NCBI GenBank assembly: GCA_021292105.1
Contig: CM037861.1
Span: 28,606,545-28,670,544 of the forward strand
Reading direction: 5' to 3'
From: Anadara kagoshimensis
Lineage: Eukaryota; Mollusca; Bivalvia; Arcoida; Arcidae
DNA length: 64,000 nucleotides
The notes under the pieces were generated by a model. It was not told the origin of the DNA. It did no database searches and was given only the letters and a program-made list of their open reading frames with translations. Shown here piece after piece: positions 32,862 to 44,924 of this stretch (its first letter is position 1; the number at the start of each line of letters is the position of its first letter). The translations under genes were made by a program, and so were the position numbers.

Positions 32862-33172
32862 TGGTGGCTGGCGCCCCGAGGATATCACAGACTCAGTAGG
32901 CAATAATTTCGTATTATTGTCAGAAATACACTATAATTGTCTAAATTTCCTGCAAGTTAATATTTGAAATGTCTCAAAAACTAAGGTATACTCCCTCATG
33001 CAAAGTCTTTTCTTAGCTTTTTTGGTAAAATATATTTTGGTCTTTTGGGTAGCTTTTCAACATCTTCAAAATAATTATTGTTTCATAATTTTGGTCCAAG
33101 CACTACTGGTGAGGAATTATATTCCGAAACGGCCGTCTAGTGCTGTAAATTTAAAACTGGTATAATATGTAA
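32862..33172 (+). repeat. Rep-B, best full-length copy
   Basis: About 310 bp. Order: GATATCACAGACTCAGTAGG, CAATAATTTCGTATTATTGT, AACTAAGGTATACTCCCTCA, TTTGGTCCAAGCACTACTGG, TGAGGAATTATATTCCGAAA, CGGCCGTCTAGTGCTGTAAA and AAACTGGTATAATATGTAAT. AGCACTA and TAGTGCT form a ~50-bp hairpin near the 3' end. No tRNA-type promoter boxes and no open frame are seen. Across copies the 3' end is constant and the 5' end variable, which suggests a retroposon. Confidence 0.85.
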
Positions 33173-33749
33173 TTATACTTGTCCACAAAAGTACATACAG
33201 TTGAGATGCTGGAGTATATATAAAGTCAAACACTCAATACATAGGTTTTAACATGAATCGTCATGTTTGTGTTTATACTTAGGTGTATATAAATACAAAT
33301 GCGTGTATAATTGATGAAATTAAAGTTGATATTAAAAAACTGTATACAAAAGTTGAAACAGAAACGTAAAACTTTAATATCAGGCAATTAAATCGTAAAG
33401 ACATTGTTAATATAAAGTTATAACATGTTTGACTCATTTTTGACACAGATTATTTTTTAATTTAACCGTTAAGAGACAAACGGTTTTAAAAATTAATTAC
33501 CGAATGTAAGTTCTTCAACCAAAGGTCTCATTTATTCATTATTTCTAGGGTCCGACCATGTTTCAATTTTTATATTTCAAACTTGTCTTAAATTCTTTTC
33601 AGTTGATAATCGATTCATGTTCGGTCGGAATGAACTTGTGTCACTTAATTTTGGGTTTCAATATCGGATGTTTTAGGTTCAAACTTTAATACTTGAGCCT
33701 ATCAATTGGTATAATTTTCATCTCCCGTAGAGCTTTAGGAAGGACAGGT

Positions 33750-33965
33750 AGTCAAAAACAAACATACTAATCCATGTCCGAATCACAATCCAGAAGCAAA
33801 GTAAAAACTTTGAAACTGACAAATTAGGTTAGACACGTGAACTTCCACCAGGGAAGTGAGGCCGGGTGCTCCAGAAGGGTAAGCACCTCCTGTTAGACAC
33901 GTGAACTTCCACCAGGGAAGTGAGGCCGGGTGCTCCGGAAGGGTAAGCACCTCCTGTTTATTCTT
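33750..33965 (-). repeat. Rep-A with a 64-bp internal tandem duplication
   Basis: After the conserved end (AAACAAACATACTAATCCAT) the segment GTTAGACACGTGAACTTCCA...CACCTCCT occurs twice, at 33828-33891 and 33892-33955, with one mismatch seen (CCAGAAGG against CCGGAAGG). Confidence 0.9.
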
Positions 33966-35014
33966 AGTTTATTCTTAGCCTTATTACCATTAAGTATACA
34001 AGTAAATGGTCTACTAAGATAGAAGTTTTTATACGATTATCCAATAGCTTGTGGATATAGTCTCATGTCTAATTTAATATAAAACGGTCAAACGTCATGC
34101 AAGTTTCTAAGATGAAATGCACTCATTTAAATACACTATGTTATTGTGAACAACTAGATAAACAACTCAAATAAAAAGATTTTAATCTTTTTGTATAAAC
34201 AAATTAATTGCCTTTTTCATAAATAAATATTGTCTAGTTACATTGTTTTGCCAATTCTTTTTAAACTTCTGTCGGTAGAAAATATTGCCGTCCTTGGCTT
34301 CGTCAACTTTCATGGAATTATCGAGCAATTCCACACTAATTTTTTGTGCTTATAATACATTGATAACAAGTCATTTAAAGCAGAACTTCCTCTGTGTACA
34401 ATTAGTGTACAGCTTTATTGATAAAATAATCGTATTTATTGCGTGTGTAAGCCTCTCTCATTAGAGGTAATCCAATGGAGTCTTCCGATTTTCCTATTTA
34501 AGTGAATTAACGTTCATCCTTATATACCTGCGCCAATTTGTTAAAGAAATCATTGTTATGATGTTGTAATGTTGTTATTTCTTCTCATCTCTTTCTTGTG
34601 TGTGGTACATACAAACTAAACATGTTTTGTGAGAAAACATATCTTGGCATGTGTAATATATATTCTTCTATTAAAAGAATAATGGTAAATAAATACATTA
34701 TCACAGTGGTTGTCAATTAGCATAACAAACCAATGAACCGGAACCGACGTAATAGGTTAAAATGTCAGCAGATATGTTACATTCAGACAGATAAACTAAT
34801 AGTGGGTTTTTGTGTAAAGATATTGACAAATATTTGCGGTTAGACGATCGAAATGTGTATTCGAAAAATAAAAACTTGACAACAAAAATTCGTAACAAAA
34901 ACACGACACGCTATATGTAACAGCAGCGACTTTTGACAAGCTTCACAACAATCCACATTGGTGTTGTAATTATTCAATTTAATGTAGTTGTGTGTATCAT
35001 TATAAAATTACCCT

Positions 35015-35016
<2 letters not shown>
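33966..35016. other. No recognised gene or repeat
   Basis: AT-rich. Only short chance frames. Confidence 0.45.

Positions 35017-35052
<36 letters not shown>
35017..35052. repeat. (TA)n microsatellite
   Basis: Pure TA run. Confidence 0.95.
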
Positions 35053-35056
<4 letters not shown>

Positions 35057-35084
35057 CCCCATGATCATTTCATCCTCATTTTTA

Positions 35085-35250
35085 GTTACACACTTGGCGG
35101 TGGTAGCTGGCTAAACAGGAGGTGCTCACCCTTTCAAAGCACCAGCACTTATCTCCCTAGTAAATGGTTTGTTTGACTTAATTGACTAGTTTTGCTTTGA
35201 TTTTGGACTGTGATTTGAACATCGATTGGTATGTTTTTTTTTATTTAATT
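35085..35250 (+). repeat. Rep-A, 3' part
   Basis: GGTAGCTGGCTAAACAGGAG, GTGCTCACCCTTTCAAAGCA and GAACATCGATTGGTATG. A second partial end follows at 35340-35420 (GCTTCAAAGTTTTTACTTTC, TTGATATGTTTGTTTTGGAT). Confidence 0.75.
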
Positions 35251-37264
35251 GAGTATAGAAACAACAATAAATATTTTAAATCCTCAGAGCAACATAAACA
35301 TAACATACCGTCTTTTATGTATCCAATGTGTAATCATAAAAGATGTTTGCCAGCTTCAAAGTTTTTACTTTCTTTTATGATTGTGGTTTGAGCAATGATT
35401 GATATGTTTGTTTTGGATACAAATTAATGTCCAAATAACAATCTAATTGAAAACGGATAAATTGTTATATACGTTCTTTCAATTTAGAACGTAGGTACAC
35501 TTTTGAATCGCTAATGTATCATACACTATGTGAAATGATAAAAATGGATTCGTAATTCATTTATATTGAAAATAATGATTGAATTGTTTCGACACTCAAA
35601 GGTTGTGTAGGTGGTAATTTATAAATCCATCTTTAACAAATGTATTCTTCTTAAGATCAACTGAATCATTTATATAGATCCTGCAATTTAGGTCAACTCA
35701 ACTGCAATAACTGAAATATACTCTGGTATTTGTATTTTAACAGTGGAAGATCCACCATAGTCAGGGGGCAGATCCCAAAAATGTGACACCCCCTAAACGT
35801 TTTTGTTAAAAGCAGGAAACATGGTGGATCTTATTGCCCTGTATGTACTAAGTTAGGCTAGGTATGTTTCCACCTTGACTTTTTCCGTTTAATGGAAATA
35901 TGGCTGCCAATCAAAGATGGCCGCCAAAAAAGATAATTTAAGTAAAAAAAATCAATATCAAATTAACAACTCAGCTTTTTTAGTTGAAATTCGGTATTTA
36001 ATCAATTAAATATTTATACTAATTTTCCATGAATAAACATTGGTTGTTAAATTCAATATGGCCGCCATTTTCAAGATAGCCGACGTATAATTATCGCACT
36101 GCATTTAAATCAAATACAACATAGGATGTCATTATTTTATAACATTAAACCAATGTTTTGTATTTAACGATATGTATTTAGTTAGTCTTAGTATGTTTCC
36201 ATCTTGACTTTTTCTGTTGAATGAAAATATGGCTGCCAAATCCAAGATGGCCACCAAAAAAGATACTTCTAAAATTAAAATTCAATAACAAATAAACCGC
36301 CTAACCTTTTGAGTTGAAATTTGGTATTTGATTAATTAAATATTTATACTAGTTTTTCATGAACAAACTATGGTTGTTAAATTCAATATGACCGCCATTT
36401 TTAAGATGGCTGACTTACAATCATCGCGCTGCATTTTAAAGTAAAAAAACAAGGGATTGCATTTAAGTCGAAACGTTTTTTAAGTTTTCAATAAAGATAA
36501 TTTGAATCAATCTAATAGCTATGACTTTTGACGTTTGCAATAAAAAATAGTCATCTCGCTCATTCAAACATTCAAAGAGGTCCAACAGCAACATGATTAA
36601 CAACCACGGGTACCTTGCAGTAATATATTCTATACGTTTATCTCTTATACTTTGTGATTTGTGGATGGATTGTTGTGTTTGATTTTGATTTTTTTTTCTT
36701 GTCAGACTTTATAAAATGCTCAAAATATCAATCAAACAAAACATCTACTCTTTCAATTTTCCTTAAATGACACTTTGTGCTATCAAATCTACAAAGTTGT
36801 CAAAGGTTTGTGCATTGGTGCTTTCCTAATGTTGTTAACCAATGTCATACTCTCTTTGATAATACAAATCTTTATACCTTTTTTCATAACATTTCTGGAT
36901 GACATCATCAACCTGTGACTAGATATTTGTTGATTGGTCGTAAACTACCTGATGATGTTACTTAGAATACGGTTACTTCTTTTTGACCAGTATATCACTA
37001 TCTCCATTACCTCTTCCTACTTTCACTGGTACAGTGACATTATTAAGCTATTATTGTTTTGATTTTTGAAACTCCATAATGGTACCGAACAATATAAAGA
37101 CCTGTACAATAACATGTGGAACGGCATTGGTTAACAGCATTGGAAAACCACAATATGCATTTTGAAGATTGTCTCGCAGCAACCACAAAGTAACGTTTTA
37201 AAAAATAGTGATAGAGTAGATTGTTTGCTTTTGTAAAGACTTAAACCAGACAATAAATAATAAA

Positions 37265-37580
37265 TTTAAATCAAACATACCAATCCCAAATCCATGTCAA
37301 AATCACAGTAAAATCTTGAAACTTTCAAATTAAGTTTAACACAGGAACATCCATCAGGAAAGTGAGAACGAGTGACCTTGAAGGGTAATTTAGCACCCCA
37401 CACTTTTTAGAATGAAAGGAATATGAAATTTCGGGATGCCACATATCCATGGTATTTTCGGATACAGAGTCACCAAGCCATATTGTGATGACAGCCATAA
37501 AACTTTATGAGGGCCTTCATAAGCCAAGGCTTGCACTATCCCTACATCAACAATTCATTTGTTTAGCAGTTTGCACCGTT
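37265..37580 (-). repeat. Rep-A inside FB-2
   Basis: Counterpart of the 30075-30395 copy in FB-1: AAACATACCAATCCCAAATC, CATCCATCAGGAAAGTGAG, CACCCCACACTTTTTAGAAT and AGCCAAGGCTTGCACTATCC. Confidence 0.75.
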
Positions 37581-37707
37581 GTATAAACAGATTTAAAGAA
37601 TACAGAAGAGAGATGGAATTCCATGTTGCCTGAGAATTTGAACAATTTTATAAATACGGGAGGGAATATCAAACGATATCTGCAAGGAACTACAAGGCAA
37701 GGAGTAA

Positions 37708-37896
37708 GTGGTTAGTGGAGGGTTGCGAATCCAAATACTACATTCTCGAGTACAGGGCGAGATACATCAAGTCTTTGTGCAAACCATAAATAGACAGACG
37801 CAAGACTTGTTCCTTATGCCGAGTGAGATGGATAGAATAATGATCAGATGTTTTTATTCTCTTGGTTTTGTTTCACAACTAAACAGTAAGGTTTAA
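37708..37896 (+). pseudogene. FB-2 copy of the unrecognised frame
   Basis: GGLRIQILHSRVQGEIHQ and VFVQTINRQTQDLFLMP recur almost unchanged from 29756-30004. The upstream part differs and the frame ends soon after DRIM, so it is not intact compared with the FB-1 copy. Confidence 0.25.
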
Positions 37897-38539
37897 GTGA
37901 GTTCTAATATCAGAAGAAAAACATTCAGATCTGTTGGTGTTTGATCAACAAACAGTGATTGAGCTTCCAGCATGGGAAGTGTTCAAACAAATTACAGAGT
38001 TTGAAAACTGAACTGAAAGCTTATGAATATACGATAAAGTCGGTAATGCTGTTATCAAGTGTAGATTCTTTTGTTTGTAGTCTAATTCAAACTACCAACC
38101 CTCAACAAAAACCTTCACGAACTTCACAGTCATAGGTTTTGTCATTGCCACTTTAAAAGATACGTTCCGGTCATGCACATTAAACACATTAATTATCAGG
38201 ACTATGTTTTTTCCTCAGTATAAACTACCATTAACTCTTGTTAGTAGTTGGGAAATTGACCTTTCAATATTTATGAATGTGGAATTGTTAAATCTTTGTG
38301 ATGTTTGTGCAGCTTAATTATTGTAAAAAACACATTCTACTGCACGTTGTTTGTGTATGTGAATCATGCTTGAATAAAAAGCTTTTAAAGGAGCCAGTTA
38401 ACTAGTATATATATTAACAAATTCAATATATTAGTTTATTGTATTAAAACAATGCAGCGTGGTGATTATAAGTCAGCCATCTTAAAAATAGCGGCCATAT
38501 TGAATTTTACTACCAATAATTATTCATGGAAAATTAAAA

Positions 38540-38577
38540 CGGGAAATATCCCGGCGCAAAGCGCCGGGAATTTCCCG
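38540..38577. repeat. GC-rich perfect-stem hairpin
   Basis: CGGGAAATATCCCGGCGC, then AAA, then GCGCCGGGAATTTCCCG: a ~17-bp stem with one bulged base and a 3-base loop, standing out in AT-rich DNA. Confidence 0.9.
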
Positions 38578-40219
38578 TCTATTGGTAACACGTATGTATT
38601 AAGACGTCATAGAAAATTGTGGAAAAATTCCATAGACCGTACGTCCAAATCATTTGACGCCGCGCGTGCACCACTTTTCTCAAGGCTATTGAAGGGGTCA
38701 AATCGACAGGAAGTGAGCTCCATATGGGGGAAATCTCGCCCGTCTCGTACATCAGAAATGAAACCAAAAAACGATTATCGTGAAATTAATTCATTGAAAC
38801 AAATAATAATTTAAATAGGTTGATCGAATACCAAATATTTACGTTTCTTTCGCCATTCTGGCTGATCTCCAAGTGTAGCGTTTCAAGATTCGCGATTACG
38901 TGATTTCTTTTGATTGGGTCAAAGTTCAATTCAGATCAATAACCACTGTAAGCCAATCAGCGACCGACTTTCCCACGTGCATCAACCATGATCACACAGT
39001 ATACAATGCGGGAAGATACAAAATTTGCCGATTTCAAGTTAGATAAATTGATAACCATAGTTACCTGACACAAAACTATTACGAGGTTAGCATAACCACA
39101 ATATACGACTTCTACGGTAACTCTTTTTCACATATTATTACTTAATTGAATCAAAATTTTGAGTGCATCTGTGACCCTCGCTGAGTGCAGTGTAAACAAA
39201 AATGGCTTTCGTCAGGACGGGAAAGACGTTTTCACAAACGATCGATTTTTAAGAAAAATAATAAAATGCGTTTTTCGAAAGAATTAATTAACAGTTCGTC
39301 CCAATAATCATTTTTATGAAAATACAGATAAAATTTATTGACATGTATTCCGAATTTAATGTAAATATTGACAAATCCTCTGTATTACATGTGACGTGGA
39401 TATCATGATCAGCTGATCGAGCTGGACCAGTTTGACTAGAACTGACTTCAACTACAATGACTGCACTCATCAAAAATCTAACTTGGACATAACTGATGAG
39501 GAAACTGTACATATTGTGCAATGAGATGGACCGCTGTCCCAAAAAGTTGTGATGAAAATAACAATAATAAAACATTTATGTTGAGTTTAGCAGCTGACTG
39601 TAGTTGAGATCCACTTAGGTAAGGTCTGAATTGACTCCTTGAAAACCTCCAGGGATGGCGACTGGACTACTGATGCTGGCAGGGGATTCCAATAATTTAG
39701 TTCTCGGAATGAATATAAAAATTTTAACTAGGGTAAAATCATCATTACCTTCTTCAATATCCCAGACTTGGTTCTCGAAAAAAAGTTGGTATAAGTGAAT
39801 AAATGCCAATTTCCACTCCACCATCCACATCGCTTGAAGCAACCATTTCAATATAAATCTTAAAGCACCATCTTTCTAGTATATCATCCCAGAATGTTTC
39901 ATTTCAATTTAGGTGAATAATGAATAATCTTGACTGGGGTAAAAAAACCTCCAACCCACCATCCTAGAGTTAAACGTCTCGATATAAGTGAAAAAGAATT
40001 TTCAACTCTCCGGGGCTGGGGTTCTTCATGCAGTGAAACTTAAAGGAGCTGGGCTAAAATTAACATTATTTCGGTACAAGCCTGTCAAGTTTTAATCATA
40101 TCATTTGTTACTTGCAATGGTCTGTGCTTTAGAAAATTCTCATCATGGTACTATATGCCTGTGAATGTTGAAGGTGTAAGAGGAGCTTACCGTCATACCA
40201 CTATATTAATATCGGGTTG
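38578..40219. other. Interior of the nested insertion; no supported gene
   Basis: It has CCAATCAG and CACGTG strings near 38950-38975 and a short ATG frame at 39202 (16 codons). A minus-strand 78-codon frame at 39615-39851 ends PVAIPGGFQGVNSDLT and is unrecognised. A SINE-1-tail-like string (ACGTCTCGATATAAGTGAAA) is seen near 39975. None of this amounts to a gene. Confidence 0.4.
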
Positions 40220-40446
40220 TGGGTTAAAGGTGTTGCCTAACAGAGTCACAGACAAGCATTCCACTCCTAATTAATATAATTCTATAACCAGTCCATAATC
40301 TATCCTCTAAGCCAAATATGGCTTGCAAAATGAGGAAGCAGTAACTCAAATTTTGAAGTATTGTCATGTATAACACAAGTCAGGTTGGAACCAAAAACCT
40401 TCCACTCTCCAGGAGAATGCTATACCATTGAGCAACCAAGGCGGTC
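40220..40446 (-). repeat. tRNA-headed SINE, SINE-2-like body
   Basis: On the minus strand a head (GGTTGCTCAATGGTATAGC A box, TTTTTGGTTCCAACC B box) precedes body blocks resembling SINE-2 (TTATGGACTGG, GAGTGGAATGCTTGTCTGTG). The head differs from the Arg type. Confidence 0.6.
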
Positions 40447-40454
40447 ACAAACCG

Positions 40455-40790
40455 AATAGATTGTTGACCAAGGGATATTGCAAGCCTAGGCTTATCAGGA
40501 CCTTCAGCAAAAAGTTTTATGACCATCATCACTGTATTGTTGACAAGTTTGATGTCTCTGTGTCCAATATTGACCTGGATGTTTTAGTTCCATGTTCCCT
40601 TCACTTAATATTGATTACACACGTGGCCGGTGTAGCTAGCTAACAGAAGGTGCTTACCCTTCCAGAAAACTCGGTCTCACTTCCCTGGTGGAAGTTCGCG
40701 TTTTTAGTAACTTGTCAGTTTCAAAGTTTTTTTTACTTTACTCCCGGATTGTGATTTGGACATGGATTAGTATGTTTGTTTTTCATTGGT
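40455..40790 (+). repeat. Rep-A, full-length
   Basis: TTGCAAGCCTAGGCTTATCA, TTGTTGACAAGTTTGATGTC, GTGTAGCTAGCTAACAGAAG, GTGCTTACCCTTCCAG, CACTTCCCTGGTGGAAGTTC and GGACATGGATTAGTATGTTT. Confidence 0.9.
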
Positions 40791-41148
40791 ATAACTGCTT
40801 CATTAATGAATGGGACAATCTTGAACTGTGATATGATACACATCTTGTTTTAAGAAACAGGAGTAGTTATTTATGCAATCCATAAATCAGTAGATTAAAT
40901 TATTCACATGGTATGGTAAAAGGTGACTCAAGATGAGAAGACATTACAACGTGAGAATGTTGTCGTGGTATGGATTAGTATATTCACTATATTGGGTAAT
41001 TGAATAGCCTTTTGTGTCCCTTGAAAGATCATACGAAAACTCAGTTCTGTGTGACAGAACATGATTGAAAGATGACGCAAGAACTCGGCGGTAGTTAACT
41101 ATAGTCAGTCCCACTAGTATTTGGTGAGACAAAACAATGTGTGCCATC

Positions 41149-41154
<6 letters not shown>

Positions 41155-41217
<63 letters not shown>
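41155..41217. repeat. (GT)n microsatellite
   Basis: About 31 GT units. The apparent Cys-Val or His-Thr frames on the two strands are artefacts of it. Confidence 0.98.
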
Positions 41218-41218
<1 letters not shown>

Positions 41219-42034
41219 ACAATAACCCGATAATAAATTTGGACATTTCCCGGGATAGGCAATGCCTATTTTCATATTATAAATATTTAATTGACCAAAT
41301 ACCAAATTTCAACTCAAATGGTGCAGCAGTTGATTTGTTATTGAATTTTATTTTTTTTAATTATTTTTTGGTGGCCATCTTGGATTTGGCAGCCATATTT
41401 TCATTAAACGAAAAAGTCAAGGTGAAAACATACTTAGCCTAACTAAGTACATATATATTAAACACAATACATTGGTTTAATTTCATAAAATAATGACATC
41501 CTATGTTGTATTTGATTTAAATACAGTGCGATAATTATACGTCGGCCATCTTGAAAATGGCGGCCATATTGAATTTTACAACCAATAATTATTCATGGAA
41601 AATTAGTATAAATATTTAATTGATTAAATACCAAATTTCAACTTCAACGTTTCAGTGGTTAATTTGATATTGAATTTTTATACTTAAATTATCTTTTTTG
41701 GCGGCCATCTTTGATTGGCAGTCATATTTCCATTAAACGGAAAAAGTCAAGGTGGAAACATACCTAGCCTAACCTATACCTGGTACCTGTAGGGTAATAA
41801 GATCCACCATGTTTCCTGCTTTTAACAAAAAAGTTTAGGGGGGGGGGTCAATAAAGAGGCTACTTTTTTAGATCTGCCCCCTGACTATAGGGGTTGTTTT
41901 AAAACACGAATTCCCAGAAAACTATGTACCGGCACATGTTACAGTAGAATTGAGGTTTAAATATAACATATTAATTATAAAAGCTACAAAATTGAGTTAT
42001 TTCCCTTTCATTTTCAATTTTGATTTCATACTCG

Positions 42035-42190
42035 TTGGGTGTATCTAGCTACACAGAAATTACTTTTGAAATAACCAGTATCACTTCTCTGGTGGCTGGT
42101 ATTGTGTTTTTCAGTTTTTCTAAATTGTATTTAGCTTTTGCAATATCCATGTGGACTTGGACGCACATGTTTATGTTTGATTTTCTAAGT
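42035..42190 (+). repeat. Rep-A, degenerate
   Basis: GTGTATCTAGCTACACAG, ATCACTTCTCTGGTGGCTGG. Confidence 0.5.
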
Positions 42191-43019
42191 TTGTCTTGAA
42201 ACATTTTTTGGCTCTCCATGTATCGGATTTTATAAGGAACTAATATCTGCAAATTAAAATCGATAAACCTGTTTTCGGTGTGAAATTTGCATTTTAATTT
42301 TTATTGCATATGTCATCTATACAAAAAATAAAGTCTCGTAAATTGTGCTAACATTTCATTAATTTTTTTGTTTTACGATATGTGTGAATATCTTTTTGTT
42401 AGAATAAAACCTAAAAATAAATAAATCTTATTACATTTTAAAAAGGTCTTTTAATTTCTTCAAATTTCATTTTATATAGCAAACCGTCGTACATTGTCAT
42501 AAAATTTTGTTATTGTTTCGGTTTTTTAATCTTTTTAAGTTTATTTTTTTACATTTTCTTTTCTTTTTATTTATATTTTATTTTTTTACGTAAGCAAATG
42601 ATTTATAATGTAAATTTAATTAAAAATATTATCATTATTATTGAATTGTCGTCATGGCTAAGCTGGAGGCAATCAATAATGGAGTGAAATATTACATGGA
42701 ATCATGTATCATAATAAATCAAGGAATAAATAAGAAAACCAAACAAGGCTAAAACATAAATATGTCAAGACGGACAAAATACAGTCGAAACTTCGCATAT
42801 ACCTTCGTGCGTCATGAGGAAATTTACAAATAAAATATTGGAATCAATTAGCCGCGAGCTGACATATTAATTTCGAAAAATGGATCATGTAGAGATGAAA
42901 TACGTTATTACAGTGAATTTTAAACAAATATTCTTTTCTGATTTGTTTTAATAATTTTATAATGTGTTCAGGGACAATATTTTTTAAAGCAAAGCAATCT
43001 ACTTATACATATTTAGACT
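42191..43019. other. No recognised gene; T-rich stretch
   Basis: Long T-rich/A-rich runs, especially 42530-42600. Confidence 0.45.
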
Positions 43020-43265
43020 AGATAATATTACAAGCGCTGGATTATCGAGTCCATTAAAAAGTCTTATGATCATTATCACAAAATTGTTGATTGTCTGATA
43101 TCCCTATCCTGATTGTATTTACTATAACTAATTTCATTTTTATATTGACGTCTGGCGCGTGAAGATAGCACAACAGGATGGTCTCACTTTTCTTATGGAA
43201 ATTCAAATGCATTTTGAGTAATGTACTTTGTCGTTTTCTATGTTTTCACTTTTTGGCATATACCA
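43020..43265 (+). repeat. Rep-A, degenerate
   Basis: TCATTATCACAAAATTGTTG, ATATTGACGTCTGGCGCG and GGTCTCACTTTTCTTATGGA. Confidence 0.5.
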
Positions 43266-43771
43266 AAATACTAAAAAGAACTGTCTCTTTTAAATTGTGC
43301 TTTTCTAAATGATATAGAAATAGGGCCGAATAAGGTGTCTCATGATAAATTTTACTTTAAATAGTAAAACATAGTGCAAAGTATTTTTGAAACGCCGATG
43401 ACCGTTTTACAGAATTCATGGAGTTTTGTCACTTGAGATTTGTTTATAGATATCAAAGTCGTGAGGCGAGTTTAAAATATGGCGCTACTGAAACTTCCCT
43501 CGTGAATATTAATGAGGACGTCACGTGATGAATAAATTAAGCAGTTTTCTGGCGTATGGATTACGATGTAAACTTAAACACATATGTTTCTGATTTATTG
43601 TCATATTTACTAGAAGTAAAATAATATTTGCTAAAAATACAAATGTTTGCTAAATATAACGGAAAATAAATCTTCTGTATTTCCATAAATTCAGTGCACA
43701 TAGAAAATGCAAAAATAAAATCGTATTTTCCAACAAACGCACAAAAATTGTCAAAATTTAATACAAAATAT

Positions 43772-44140
43772 ACTGACCTAATAGGGAAAAATATTTTTCA
43801 TTGATAAAAAAGTGAACTTAATTCTGTACATGGAGCAATGTTTTAACTTTTTAACAAAACAACACATATGGCTATGTCAAAAATATCCCTTCTGTACCTT
43901 TTTACTTGGAACAACTATAAACGTTATGTCATAATTGTAATATTCATGATGATCACACCTAGAACAAAACTCGAGCAACAATGACCTACCTGACCTTAAA
44001 TACCCTGATGTAACTTTGAATAAGGCCCAATTGGTGTATAAACTTGATCAAATTTGAAAAAAATTGCGCAGAATTTCTCTATGTACAGGAGAACTGAACA
44101 ATAATGTTTTTAATTAAAAATATAATTTGGTTAGGTCAGT
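43772..44140. repeat. Possible short inverted-repeat element
   Basis: ACTGACCTA at 43772-43780 against TAGGTCAGT at 44132-44140, with T-A-A at both inner edges. Only about 10 bp of termini, so chance is possible. Confidence 0.25.
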
Positions 44141-44509
44141 GCATTTTTATTGATAGTTTAATGAATACATTTTCAATTAAAAGAAATAAAGAATAAAAAC
44201 CATTTGCACTCAATTTATGGAAATATAGTGAATAAGTAATTATGGAACCAGTCTCTGGACGAATCAAGGACAATTGGCAAAATTGTTCCTCGACTACTTT
44301 AATAATCAATGGTGGTATTTCATTGGCAAAGTTAAACCATTTTTTTTTTAAATTCAATATTAAACTATTAAAGGTTGTCGGATCATATTTCATTCAGAAT
44401 TTGATTTCTTTTACATGAGTCATTAGCTAAAAGATCGGCTGTTTTGGGTCGAACAAGGTGGGCTATAACCACATGATTGAGCATCATATTTCTGTTTTAT
44501 CAAATAAAC

Positions 44510-44640
44510 ACCCGGTCTCACTTCCCTGGTGGAATTTCACATGTTAAAATTAATTTACGAGCTGTAATATTATAACTTTGCTTTAGGATTATGGTTTGTA
44601 AACGGATTTGTATAGGGTTTTTTTTGTATTCAATGACCGA
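44510..44640 (+). repeat. Rep-A, 3' part
   Basis: CACCCGGTCTCACTTCCCTG, GTGGAATTTCACATG. Confidence 0.75.
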
Positions 44641-44924
44641 CGACAGTCGCTAATATAATTGGTTACCTATGTATATGTATAGATACAGAACTATACTTTC
44701 TTCCTTTAATTTATGTGCGTATGTGTCATGGTGTGTATAGATACATTTGCCTGTTGATATATAATTATTCAGACATACCAGAGCCTTCAAAGTTGCACAT
44801 ATCGACCCGGACCTAAATGTCGAGTAGTATAAGAAGATGGGTGTTGAAAAGCATACGTTACTATAATAATACTAGTAAATTGTAATTTATAAAGGAGAAG
44901 GATCTGAAAAATGTTTTACGAACA

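Larger units (their letters stand above)
38537..41277. mobile_element. ~2.7-kb insertion in the right arm of FB-2
   Basis: The host arm reads ...CATGGAAAATTA | ... | TATAAATATTTAATTGA. The left edge carries a strong GC-rich hairpin (38540-38577). The right edge has TCCCGGGA and the hairpin ATAGGCAATGCCTAT (41255-41269), preceded by a (GT)n tract. Hairpins at both ends plus a subterminal microsatellite recall Helitron/Helentron-type non-autonomous elements, but no CTRR-type end or Rep/helicase frame was found. The interior also holds SINE-2 and Rep-A. Confidence 0.5.
35760..41885. mobile_element. Foldback element FB-2 (6.1 kb with insertion), TA target duplication
   Basis: It has the same 15-bp inverted ends as FB-1 (35760-35774 and 41871-41885) and flanking TA (35758-35759, 41886-41887). 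Its interior is the reverse complement of FB-1's: the 36640-37260 block matches 30440-30960, and 37500-38300 matches 29390-30110. The right outer arm is split at about 38537 and resumes at about 41278, the gap being a nested insertion. Without it the element is about 3.4 kb. Confidence 0.85.

Noticed and set aside
38452..38814. 120-codon + strand frame
   Set aside because: Crosses the junction between the FB-2 arm and the nested insertion, including the GC-rich hairpin.
39202..39252. Short ATG frame (16 codons) in a CCAAT/E-box context as a first exon
   Set aside because: Stops after 16 codons with no donor site; inside a mobile insertion.
39615..39851. 78-codon minus frame ending PVAIPGGFQGVNSDLT
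   Set aside because: Reads like protein in its last third but no family, start or splice support; lies in the nested insertion.
38537..41277. Firm Helitron assignment
   Set aside because: No CTRR-type terminus, no Rep/helicase frame; only hairpins and a microsatellite support it.
40944..41442. Frames with poly His-Thr or Cys-Val
   Set aside because: Translation of a (GT)n microsatellite.
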